A stretch of DNA of 7,363 nt from an uncultured Methylobacteriaceae bacterium (GCA_937872715.1 CALMTJ010000300.1:1-7363); one strand, 5' to 3'; numbered from the stretch's first letter, positions 1 to 5,410 are shown. Notes: a model not told the origin generated them from the letters alone. Numbers and translations: made by a program.

Positions 1-996
1 GCGGGCGAGCGCGGCCGGGCCGCCGACGTCGAGACCCTCCGCGCGCGCCCGGAGCGCGACGTCGAGCAGCGCCCGGATATCGGCCATGCCGAGGTTCAGC
101 CCCTGCGCGCCGATCGGCGGCAGGGCATGCGCGGCCTCTCCGACGAGCGCCAGCCGACCCCTGACGAGCCTGTCCACCCACAGCGCTCCGAGCGGTGCCG
201 TGCCGCGCGGCCCGTCGATCTCGACGGGGCCGAGGAGGGAGCGCGCCCGCATCCGGACGGCGTCGGCGAGGCGGTCGTCGGGCATCGCCGCCAACCGCTC
301 GGCATCGGGCGGGCTCGTGACCCAGACGAGGCTCGACCTCCGGCCGGGCAGCGGGACGAAGGTCGCCGGCCCGGCCCGAGTGTGGAACTCGGTCGAGGCG
401 AAGCCGTGGTCGCGGGCATGGGACAGGATCGTCGTGAAGGCGACCTGCGGATAGCGCCGCTCGCGCGTCCCGATGCCGGCCGCCTCCCGCATCCGCGACC
501 TCCGGCCATCGGCGGCGATCACGAGCCTCGCCCGCAGGGCAGAGCCATCGAACATCGACACGGTGTCGAGATCCGCCCCGCCGAGGCCGCAGGCCAGCTC
601 CGGCCGCCATCGGAGGCGGCTCTCCGCCCGGGCGGCCTCCGCCAGCAGCGCCACGAGGCGGGCGTTCTCGACGTTGCGGCCGAAGGCCGGCAGGCCGAGC
701 TCGGCCGCCCTGAACTCGACCGGCGGCGGGCGGAACAGGCTCCCGGTATCGTCGACGATCCGCAGGATCTGCAGAGGTGCCGAGGCCTCGGCCAAACCCT
801 CCTGCAGCCCGAGCGAGGCGAGGAGCTTGAGCGAGCCGTCGAGCAGGGCCGCCGTCCGGCCGTCCCGTACCTGCGGCTCCGGTCCGACCAGGACCGTCGG
901 GAAACCGGCGCGGGTGAAGGCCAGGGCCGCCGCGAGGCCTATCGCGCCTGCGCCCACCACCGCGACGTCGGCATCCTCCTCCCGCGCGCGCTCCAT
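1..996 (-). CDS. UbiH/UbiF/COQ6-family FAD-dependent monooxygenase (C-terminus cut by window edge)
   Basis: Probable aromatic-ring hydroxylase of the ubiquinone-biosynthesis type, using FAD and NAD(P)H. I translated it by reverse complement: 332 residues are present and the frame is still open at base 1. The family is usually about 400 residues, so roughly 70 are missing. Visible motifs are the N-terminal FAD dinucleotide fold VVGAGAIG (residues 13-20), the RTAALLDGS stretch (47-55) typical of UbiH/UbiF, GRNVENARL (106-114), the FAD/NADPH 'DG' motif AADGRRSRMREAAGI (161-175), and the second FAD motif GEAAHALPPIGAQGLNLGMADI (286-307). The last has Glu where most members have Asp (GDAAH). The start is ATG at 996-994 with GGAGAGGG just upstream and an in-frame TAA further up. 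It diverges from qor across 68 bp. Which ring position or substrate it hydroxylates cannot be told, so I give no gene symbol. Confidence 0.93.
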   Translation of the reverse strand, partial: MERAREEDADVAVVGAGAIGLAAALAFTRAGFPTVLVGPEPQVRDGRTAALLDGSLKLLASLGLQEGLAEASAPLQILRIVDDTGSLFRPPPVEFRAAELGLPAFGRNVENARLVALLAEAARAESRLRWRPELACGLGGADLDTVSMFDGSALRARLVIAADGRRSRMREAAGIGTRERRYPQVAFTTILSHARDHGFASTEFHTRAGPATFVPLPGRRSSLVWVTSPPDAERLAAMPDDRLADAVRMRARSLLGPVEIDGPRGTAPLGALWVDRLVRGRLALVGEAAHALPPIGAQGLNLGMADIRALLDVALRARAEGLDVGGPAALAR

Positions 997-1064
997 GCCC
1001 TCTCCGATTGCCTTGCCGCCACCACGCTCTTAAGTGATCGGCCTCCGAGCGGGGAGGGGACGTC

Positions 1065-2039
1065 ATGGTCGCAGCTGTCAGGGTTCACCGCTACGGCGGC
1101 CCCGAGGTCCTCACCTACGAAGACGTCGACCTGCCGCCGCCCGCTCCGGGCGAGATCCGCGTCCGGCAGACCGCCATCGGCGTGAACTACATCGACACTT
1201 ATTTCCGCTCGGGCCAGTACCAGGCTCCGTCCCTGCCGTTCATCTCCGGGAACGAGGCGGCCGGGGAGGTGGCGTCCCTGGGCCAGGGCGTCGCCGGCTT
1301 CGCGCCGGGGGACCGCGTCGCCTACGTGGCCGGGCTCGGCTGCTACGCGGCGGAACGCAACGTGCCGGTCGCGGCAGCGGTCAAGCTCCCGGACGGCGTG
1401 TCGGACGAGGATGCGGCCGCGATGATGCTGAAGGGGCTCACGGTCGAGTACCTCCTGCACCGCAGCTACAAGGTCCGAAGCGGCGATACGATCCTGGTCC
1501 ACGCGGCCGCGGGCGGCGTCGGGCTGATCCTGTCGCAATGGGCGAAGCATCTCGGCGCGACCGTCATCGGCACCGCCGGCACGGAGGAGAAGGCGGCCCT
1601 CGCGAAGGCGAATGGCTGCGATCATGTGATCCTGTACCGGCAGGACGACTTCCCCGCCAGGGTCAGAGAAATCACGGACGGCAAGCTCTGCGCCGCCGTC
1701 TACGACGGCGTCGGCAAGGACACGGTGGTGCAGTCGCTCGACTGCATCCGGCCCCACGGGGTGCTGGTGAATTTCGGCTCCGCCTCGGGTCCCGTCGAGA
1801 ACTTCAACCTCGGGCTGCTTTCGGCCAAAGGCTCCCTCTACGTGACCCGGCCGACCCTCAACTCCTTCACCTCCACGCGGGAGACGCTGGACGAGATGGC
1901 CGCGAACCTGTTCGGGGTCGTGGCGTCCGGCGCCGTGAAGATCGCGATCAACAGGCGCGCCAAGCTGGCCGAGGCGGCCGACATCCACCGGGCGCTGGAA
2001 GGCCGCGAGACCACGGGCGCCATCGTGATGACGCCCTGA
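1065..2039 (+). CDS. qor: NADPH:quinone oxidoreductase, zinc-independent MDR family
   Basis: A complete cytosolic enzyme of 324 residues, the usual length for Qor. The family reduces quinones with NADPH, typically by one electron, and takes part in quinone or redox detoxification. The N-terminal GroES-like domain has the AIGVNYIDTYFRSGQY block (37-52) and GNEAAGEV (62-69). The Rossmann NADPH site is AAAGGVGLILSQWAKHLGA (147-165), followed by GTAGTEEKA. The GSLYVTRPTL block in the C-terminal half is typical of QorA. The structural and catalytic zinc-ligand pattern of alcohol dehydrogenases is absent. The start is ATG at 1065, preceded by GGGGAGGGGA at 1051-1060. It diverges from the FAD monooxygenase and converges on rimO with only three bases between stops. 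The closest remembered relative is E. coli QorA; resemblance is strong along the whole length. Confidence 0.95.
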   Translation: MVAAVRVHRYGGPEVLTYEDVDLPPPAPGEIRVRQTAIGVNYIDTYFRSGQYQAPSLPFISGNEAAGEVASLGQGVAGFAPGDRVAYVAGLGCYAAERNVPVAAAVKLPDGVSDEDAAAMMLKGLTVEYLLHRSYKVRSGDTILVHAAAGGVGLILSQWAKHLGATVIGTAGTEEKAALAKANGCDHVILYRQDDFPARVREITDGKLCAAVYDGVGKDTVVQSLDCIRPHGVLVNFGSASGPVENFNLGLLSAKGSLYVTRPTLNSFTSTRETLDEMAANLFGVVASGAVKIAINRRAKLAEAADIHRALEGRETTGAIVMTP

Positions 2040-2042
2040 CCC

Positions 2043-3383
2043 TCACACGGCGGTGCCGAACAGGTCGTAATCGTCAGCCCGCTCCACCTTCACGCTGACG
2101 ATGTCGCCCTGTCGGAGCGGGCGGCGCGACGACACGTGCACGGCGCCGTCGATCTCGGGCGCATCGTAGCGCGACCGGCCCTTCGCGACCGGTCCGCCGG
2201 CCTCGTCGATGATCACCGGGAGGCGCCGGCCGACCTTGCGGGCGAGCTGCCTGCGGCTGATCTCGCGGCTCGCCGCCATGACGCGGCGCCAGCGGCTCTC
2301 CTTCACCTCGTCCGGCACTGTCGGCCGGATGGCGTTCGCGGGCGCTCCCGCCACCGGCTCGAATTTGAAGCAGCCGACCCGGTCGAGCTTCGCCTCCTTC
2401 AGCCAGTCGAGGAGGAGCTCCACGTCCTCCTCCGTCTCGCCCGGGAAGCCGACGATGAAGGTCGACCGTATGGAGAGGTCGGGCGCGATCTCGCGCCAGC
2501 GCCGGATGCGCTCCAGCACCCGCTCGCCCTGCGCGGGCCTGCGCATGGCGCGCAGCACGGCCGGGGAGGCGTGCTGGAACGGGATGTCGAGATAGGGCAG
2601 CACCAGCCCCTCCGCCATCAGCGGAACGACCTCGTCGACATGCGGATAAGGATAGACGTAGTGCAGCCGAACCCAGACGCCGAGCTGCCCCAGCTCCTTC
2701 GCGATGTCGAAAAAACTAGCGCGGACAGTGCGATCCCGGAATGTGCTCTCCCCGTACTTGATGTCCAGGCCGTAGGCGCTCGTGTCCTGCGAGACGACCA
2801 GCAGCTCCTTCACGCCCGCCTTCACGAGGCGCTCGGCCTCGCGCAGCACATCGCCCGCCGGCCGGCTGACGAGGTCGCCGCGGAGCTTCGGGATGATGCA
2901 GAACGAGCAGCGGTGGTTGCAGCCTTCGGAGATCTTCAGGTAGGCGTAGTGCCGGGGCGTGAGCTTGATGCCCTGCGGCGGCACGAGGTCGGTGAACGGG
3001 TCGTGGCGGGGCGGCACCGCCTGGTGCACGGCCGCCAGCACGCTCTCGTATTGCTGCGGCCCGGTGATCGCCAACACGTCCGGGAAGCGATCGCGGATCG
3101 CGTCCGGCTCCGCCCCCATGCAGCCCGTGACGATGACCCGGCCGTTCTCGGCCAGCGCCTCGCCGATGGCGCCCAGCGATTCGGCCTTGGCGGAATCGAG
3201 GAAGCCGCAGGTGTTGACGATGACGAGGTCGGCTCCCTGGTGACGCTTCGCGAGCTCATAACCCTCCGCCCGAAGGCTCGTGACGATGCGCTCCGAATCC
3301 ACCAGCGCCTTCGGGCAGCCGAGCGAAACGAAGGAGATCTTGGGCGCGGGGCCGTCGGGGCTCCGCGCGGAGGTCGCGATCAT
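2043..3383 (-). CDS. rimO: Ribosomal protein S12 methylthiotransferase RimO
   Basis: Radical-SAM enzyme that adds a methylthio group to the conserved aspartate of ribosomal protein S12. It has 446 residues and is collinear with E. coli RimO throughout. The N-terminal MTTase domain carries the cluster cysteines in SLGCPKALVDSER (Cys23), NTCGFLDSA (Cys59) and TGCMGAEPD (Cys88). The radical-SAM cluster motif is CNHRCSFC (Cys155, Cys159, Cys162). HYAYLKISEG, RGDLVSRP, LHYVYPYPHVDEV and STFIVGFPGETEEDVE are RimO-type blocks. The C-terminal TRAM domain ends in DYDLFGTAV. The DAPEIDGAV block separates it from MiaB. I chose ATG at 3383 because AGGTG sits 8 bases upstream. An in-frame GTG at 3392 (three residues longer) has the same AGG almost touching it and fits worse. 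All catalytic cysteines are present, so it should be active. Confidence 0.96.
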   Translation of the reverse strand: MIATSARSPDGPAPKISFVSLGCPKALVDSERIVTSLRAEGYELAKRHQGADLVIVNTCGFLDSAKAESLGAIGEALAENGRVIVTGCMGAEPDAIRDRFPDVLAITGPQQYESVLAAVHQAVPPRHDPFTDLVPPQGIKLTPRHYAYLKISEGCNHRCSFCIIPKLRGDLVSRPAGDVLREAERLVKAGVKELLVVSQDTSAYGLDIKYGESTFRDRTVRASFFDIAKELGQLGVWVRLHYVYPYPHVDEVVPLMAEGLVLPYLDIPFQHASPAVLRAMRRPAQGERVLERIRRWREIAPDLSIRSTFIVGFPGETEEDVELLLDWLKEAKLDRVGCFKFEPVAGAPANAIRPTVPDEVKESRWRRVMAASREISRRQLARKVGRRLPVIIDEAGGPVAKGRSRYDAPEIDGAVHVSSRRPLRQGDIVSVKVERADDYDLFGTAV

Positions 3384-3504
3384 GTCAGTCACACCTGGGA
3401 AGCCCGCCCGGCCTGAGATCCGCGACGCATCGGCTGTCGTGGATCACGAGACGCATGGGAGGCGTCCCGCTCTAGCACGGACGACAGAGTCAGTGCACGT
3501 CCGG

Positions 3505-3529
3505 CAACGCCTTTCGGATTCGGGCGTTG
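3505..3529. repeat. 7-bp inverted repeat (11-nt loop) between rimO and the small membrane-protein gene
   Basis: CAACGCC at 3505-3511 is matched perfectly by GGCGTTG at 3523-3529, with an 11-base spacer. It lies in the 182-bp gap between the divergent rimO start and the ATG at 3566. No T-run follows on either strand, so it does not look like an intrinsic terminator. It could be an operator, an mRNA leader hairpin or chance. Confidence 0.4.
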
Positions 3530-3565
3530 TTCGCGGCGATCCGGACGGACGATGGGAACGAAGAC

Positions 3566-3751
3566 ATGGCAGGCGTCCCGCCGAAGCTCGCCAGGACTCC
3601 GTGGCGCTGGGCCGCGCGCGTCCTGCTGCGCTACGACGGCCGGAAGCGGCCCCGCCTGACGGCCTGGATCTCCGCCGCCATCGTCGGCGTCATCCTCCTC
3701 TTCGGGGCGCTGGGCTACGTGATCCCCATGCTGCTGACCCGGATGTTTTGA
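3566..3751 (+). CDS. Small single-pass membrane protein, unknown function (61 aa)
   Basis: I do not recognise a family. The first about 30 residues are basic and Trp/Arg-rich (PPKLARTPWRWAARVLLRYDGRKRPR). One strongly hydrophobic segment follows at about residues 33-57 (AWISAAIVGVILLFGALGYVIPMLL), then a short TRMF tail. The many positive charges before the segment predict N-in topology, with almost nothing outside. The start is ATG at 3566 with GGGAA seven bases upstream. A TTG at 3527 would add 13 polar residues and has no better ribosome site. It diverges from rimO and ends four bases before the 3' end of the oppositely oriented tRNA-Ser. Being a short frame with a clean membrane segment and no overlap with another gene, it is probably real, but no homology is claimed. 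Confidence 0.6.
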   Translation: MAGVPPKLARTPWRWAARVLLRYDGRKRPRLTAWISAAIVGVILLFGALGYVIPMLLTRMF

Positions 3752-3755
3752 ACGC

Positions 3756-3845
3756 TGGCGGAAGGGGTGGGATTCGAACCCACGGTGGAGTTTCCCCCAC
3801 GGCGGTTTTCAAGACCGCTGCCTTAAACCGCTCGGCCACCCTTCC
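3756..3845 (-). tRNA. tRNA-Ser(UGA), with encoded CCA
   Basis: Read on the minus strand, the acceptor GGAAGGG (3845-3839) pairs with CCCTTCC (3766-3760), followed by discriminator G (3759) and an encoded CCA (3758-3756). The D-arm begins GGCCGAGCGG. The anticodon stem GCGGT/ACCGC encloses the loop CTTGAAA, giving anticodon TGA, which reads serine UCA (and other UCN by wobble). A long variable arm (CGTGGGGGAAACTCCACG-like) marks a class II tRNA, as expected for Ser. The T-arm has GTGGGTTCGAATCCCAC. Its 90-nt length including CCA is normal. No intron or truncation is seen. Confidence 0.97.
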
Positions 3846-3871
3846 GGTCCCGCGTTCAGCCGCGGCACCTT

Positions 3872-3901
3872 CGTGTAGGTCCGGGCGCTCCGGCCCGTCA
3901 A
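3872..3901 (-). promoter_or_regulatory. Candidate promoter for tRNA-Ser
   Basis: On the minus strand, TTGACG (3901-3896) resembles a sigma-70 -35 box. About 18 bases later TACACG (3877-3872) is a weak -10 match. Transcription would begin some 20 bases before the mature tRNA 5' end, a sensible leader length. The -35 is good and the -10 is poor, so this is a proposal from sequence alone. Confidence 0.45.
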
Positions 3902-3911
3902 CGCGCGGCTC

Positions 3912-3927
3912 TTAAGCCGACGTTAAC
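3912..3927. promoter_or_regulatory. Candidate CtrA-binding site (TTAA-N7-TTAAC)
   Basis: TTAA at 3912-3915 and TTAAC at 3923-3927 are separated by exactly seven bases. This is a perfect match to the full CtrA box known from Caulobacter and used in other alphaproteobacteria to control cell-cycle genes. In such GC-rich DNA an exact match of eight or nine A/T-dominated positions is very unlikely by chance. I saw no other complete copy in the window. It lies 122 bases upstream of the parA-like start and about 10 bases upstream of the proposed tRNA-Ser -35, so either direction could be controlled. Binding itself is inferred. Confidence 0.6.
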
Positions 3928-3939
3928 CATGTGCGCCGA

Positions 3940-4013
3940 CAAGGACGATGTCCTTGGCTCACAGGATCGCATGATCCCGGGCCGAGGGGCCGCCCCGCCG
4001 CGCGGCTGACGTC
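3940..4013. promoter_or_regulatory. Cluster of short dyads upstream of the parA-like gene (possible operator/partition site)
   Basis: Several symmetric elements sit in 74 bp. CAAGGACGATGTCCTTG (3940-3956) is a perfect 7-3-7 inverted repeat. GGATC-N4-GATCC lies at 3964-3977. GGGGC-N-GCCCC lies at 3986-3996. GCCGCGCGGC (3997-4006) is a perfect 10-bp palindrome, and GACGTC is at 4008-4013. Genes of ParA/ribbon-helix-helix pairs are usually autoregulated through sites just upstream, which can also act as the centromere. The 7-3-7 repeat is the best single candidate. The others are short enough to arise by chance in GC-rich sequence. Confidence 0.35.
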
Positions 4014-4049
4014 GCACGGCCTGTGTACCCGACGAGGAAGGAGCGCCGG

Positions 4050-4688
4050 ATGAAGGCGATCACGTTCGTGACCCAGAAGGGTGGCAGCGGCAAGTCCACG
4101 CTGTGCATCTCCCTCGCGGTCGCGGCACAGCAGGAGGGCCGGTCGGTCTGCATCCTGGAGATGGACCGGCAGGCGACGGTGAGCGACTGGGCGGAGCATC
4201 GCCGGGACGATACGCCGGAGGTGGCCCAGATCGACGCGACGCAGCTCGACGACATCATGGCGCGGCTGCGCGATTCGGATTTCGACTACGTCTTCATCGA
4301 CACGCCCGGCGTCGACAGCCCCGGTTCGCTCGCCGCCATACGGGCGGCCGACCTCTGCGTCATCCCGTGCCGGCCGACCCCGGCCGACCTTCGGGCCTTC
4401 AAGCCGACCCTTGCGGCCATCTACCGGCTCGAGAAGAAATTCGCCTTCGTGCTGAACCAGACCCCGCCGCGCTCCTATCGGGTGCGCGACGCCGCCGACG
4501 GCCTCACCGTCCTCGGCGTGCTGCCGGACGTCAACATCGTCATGCGCAACGATCACCAGGATGCGCTCGGCATGGGGCAGGGCGTGACCGAGTACAACCC
4601 GACCGGACAGGCCGCCGCGGAGATACGCCGCCTCTGGACCTGGATCGAGAAGCGTTCGCAGGGGCATATCTATGTCAAAGCAGCCTAG
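4050..4688 (+). CDS. Short ParA/MinD-type ATPase of an orphan partition-like cassette
   Basis: A P-loop ATPase of 212 residues, the size of type Ib ParA proteins such as ParF, without the N-terminal HTH domain of long plasmid ParAs. The deviant Walker A is KGGSGKST (10-17), with both signature lysines (Lys10, Lys15). The Walker A' region reads EMDRQATVSDW (37-47); the usual pattern is DxDxQ, so the first Asp is replaced by Glu and the common Pro by Arg. Walker B is YVFIDTPG (80-87). The C-terminal GQGVTEYNPTGQAAAEIRRLW stretch is of the kind seen in small alphaproteobacterial ParAs, as I remember them. Such ATPases bind DNA non-specifically and move or position DNA or protein cargo. The start is ATG at 4050 with AGGAAGGAG at 4035-4043. 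A GTG at 4023 lies upstream of that ribosome site and is disfavoured. Its stop overlaps the next gene by 17 bases, implying coupled translation. Cargo is unknown. Confidence 0.9.
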   Translation: MKAITFVTQKGGSGKSTLCISLAVAAQQEGRSVCILEMDRQATVSDWAEHRRDDTPEVAQIDATQLDDIMARLRDSDFDYVFIDTPGVDSPGSLAAIRAADLCVIPCRPTPADLRAFKPTLAAIYRLEKKFAFVLNQTPPRSYRVRDAADGLTVLGVLPDVNIVMRNDHQDALGMGQGVTEYNPTGQAAAEIRRLWTWIEKRSQGHIYVKAA

Positions 4689-4977
4689 GCTCAGTCTCGC
4701 GTCCATCGTCGCGTCCGCGGTCCCGACGTCTCAGCGGGGCGGCGGGGAGATCGTCCCCCTTCCGCCCGCGAAGCCGGCCGAGCCCAATCCGCGCGGCACC
4801 CTGAAGGAGCGTGCGAAGCAGCTCTCCGTGTACCTGGAGCCGCCCGTTCACGACCAGCTCCGCGACATCGCCTATACGGAGCGCACCAAGATCCATCAGC
4901 TCATGCTGGAAGCGCTGGACCTCCTGTTCAAGGCTCGCGGGGCGCTCTCCATCGCGCAGCTCAAGGAGCAGCCGTGA
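4672..4977 (+). CDS. ParG-like ribbon-helix-helix protein, partner of the ParA-type ATPase
   Basis: A 101-residue protein in two parts. Residues 1-45 are Pro/Ser/Gly-rich with scattered Arg and Lys and look unstructured. Residues 49-90 look like a ribbon-helix-helix DNA-binding domain: strand KQLSVYL (49-55), helix PPVHDQLRDIAYTE (57-70), turn RTK, helix IHQLMLEALDLLFKARG (74-90). In type Ib partition systems the small partner (ParG type) has the same order: a mobile tail that stimulates the ATPase and an RHH dimer that binds the centromere and represses the operon. The start is ATG at 4672, inside the end of the upstream gene, with AGGGG (4660-4664) seven bases before it. The 17-base overlap argues for fixed stoichiometry with the ATPase. 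An antitoxin is an alternative reading of an RHH protein, but no toxin gene is adjacent. The domain call is by pattern; the role is inferred from the neighbour. Confidence 0.8.
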   Translation: MSKQPRLSLASIVASAVPTSQRGGGEIVPLPPAKPAEPNPRGTLKERAKQLSVYLEPPVHDQLRDIAYTERTKIHQLMLEALDLLFKARGALSIAQLKEQP

Positions 4978-4984
4978 ACCCGAT

Positions 4985-5037
4985 CCGGCTGACGAGCCGG
5001 GTTGATGTTTGCGCGTAAGCCGCTGACGAATCAGCGG
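4985..5037. repeat. Two adjacent hairpins sharing GCTGACGA, after the ParA/RHH pair
   Basis: The first hairpin is CCGGCT/GACG/AGCCGG (4985-5000). The second is CCGCTGA/CGAA/TCAGCGG (5020-5037), a 7-bp stem with a tetraloop. The octamer GCTGACGA occurs in both, 34 bases apart (4988-4995 and 5022-5029), in the same orientation. CGGCTGACG also occurs upstream of the parA-like gene at 4003-4011. No convincing U-tract follows either stem, although GTTGATGTTT follows the first. They may be an attenuating or terminating structure or RHH-binding sites. The second stem ends nine bases before the ATG at 5046 and would cover its ribosome site. Confidence 0.5.
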
Positions 5038-5045
5038 ACTTGACG

Positions 5046-5342
5046 ATGTCGTCGCGCAAGCCGGCCGTCGGCATCGCCTGGTACCTTCCGGGCGATTACG
5101 ACCGGGCCCGCGCCCTGATGACGGATGCGGGCAGCCTTCCCGACACCTTCGAGCAATGGCTGGCGCTGGCCGAGAACGCGGAGCGGGCGGCGACGGCCTC
5201 GGGAAACAGGATCGTTCGGGCGATCCTCGATCCATTCGAATTCCCGATCTGGTGCCGGGACAACGGCGTGGCACCCGATGGGGCGGGTCGGGCGAGGTTC
5301 GCGTCCTGGGTCGCCGCCCATGAAGACACGGGTTACGGCTGA
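5046..5342 (+). CDS. Small soluble protein of unknown function (98 aa)
   Basis: I cannot name its family. The protein begins MSSRKPAVGIAWYLPGDYDRARALMTDAGSLPDTFEQWLALAENAERA. It continues with GNRIVRAILDPFEFPIWCRDNGVAPDGAGRARFASWVAAHE. It is soluble, acidic in the middle, rich in Trp and aromatic residues, and has no signal peptide or membrane segment. Predicted elements are mainly helical with one hydrophobic strand (RIVRAILD, 55-62). A single Cys70 sits in the FPIWCRDNG stretch. ATG at 5046 is preferred over TTG at 5040; the only ribosome site is a weak AGCGGA inside a hairpin. It follows the RHH gene by 68 bp in the same direction and could be a third operon member or separate. Even composition and a frame clean to a proper stop before a hairpin support it being real. 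Confidence 0.7.
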   Translation: MSSRKPAVGIAWYLPGDYDRARALMTDAGSLPDTFEQWLALAENAERAATASGNRIVRAILDPFEFPIWCRDNGVAPDGAGRARFASWVAAHEDTGYG

Positions 5343-5358
5343 AACGCGGAACGTGTTG

Positions 5359-5380
5359 CCGGAAGGTTGCAGCCTTCCGG
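5359..5380 (+). terminator. Strong hairpin after the 98-aa gene, possible terminator
   Basis: CCGGAAGG (5359-5366) pairs perfectly with CCTTCCGG (5373-5380) around the loop TTGCAG, 16 bases after the stop codon. There is no immediate U-tract; the nearest T-rich bases are AAAGTTTCGTTAAGTTTC at 5393-5410. It is therefore not a textbook intrinsic terminator. It may end transcription inefficiently or protect the 3' end. Its position at the gene boundary is the main support. Confidence 0.5.
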
Positions 5381-5392
5381 ACGATTCGGCGC

Positions 5393-5410
5393 AAAGTTTC
5401 GTTAAGTTTC
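5393..5410. repeat. Tandem AAGTTTC repeat upstream of rlpA
   Basis: AAGTTTC occurs at 5394-5400 and again at 5404-5410, ten bases (about one helical turn) apart, in an A/T-rich island within very GC-rich DNA. The spacing suits a regulator binding one face of the helix, or the upstream part of a promoter for rlpA, whose start is about 87 bases downstream. No -10 box could be assigned with confidence. Confidence 0.35.

Noticed and set aside
1030..1033. TTAAG half-sites for CtrA near 1030, 5402 and 6533
   Set aside because: None has a second TTAA at the seven-base spacing, unlike the site at 3912-3927.
127..1185. A 352-codon plus-strand open frame over the ubiH-type gene
   Set aside because: The minus-strand monooxygenase has all FAD motifs in order. 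The plus frame is low-complexity and crosses into qor.
939..1988. A 349-codon minus-strand open frame opposite qor
   Set aside because: qor matches its family end to end. The antisense translation shows no motif and also runs into the ubiH-type gene.
2136..3416. A 426-codon plus-strand open frame opposite rimO
   Set aside because: rimO is unmistakable on the other strand. The frame is an antisense shadow with biased Arg/Asp/His composition.
3756..4977. Possible genomic island integrated at tRNA-Ser carrying the ParA/RHH pair
   Set aside because: The pair lies at the tRNA 5' side, whereas integration normally uses the 3' end. There is no integrase, no repeated tRNA 3' fragment was seen, and composition does not change.
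4672..5342. Toxin-antitoxin system made of the RHH protein and the 98-aa protein
   Set aside because: RHH antitoxins exist, but the 98-aa protein shows no RelE, VapC, MazF or other toxin motif. Overlap with a ParA-type ATPase points to a partition-type pair instead.
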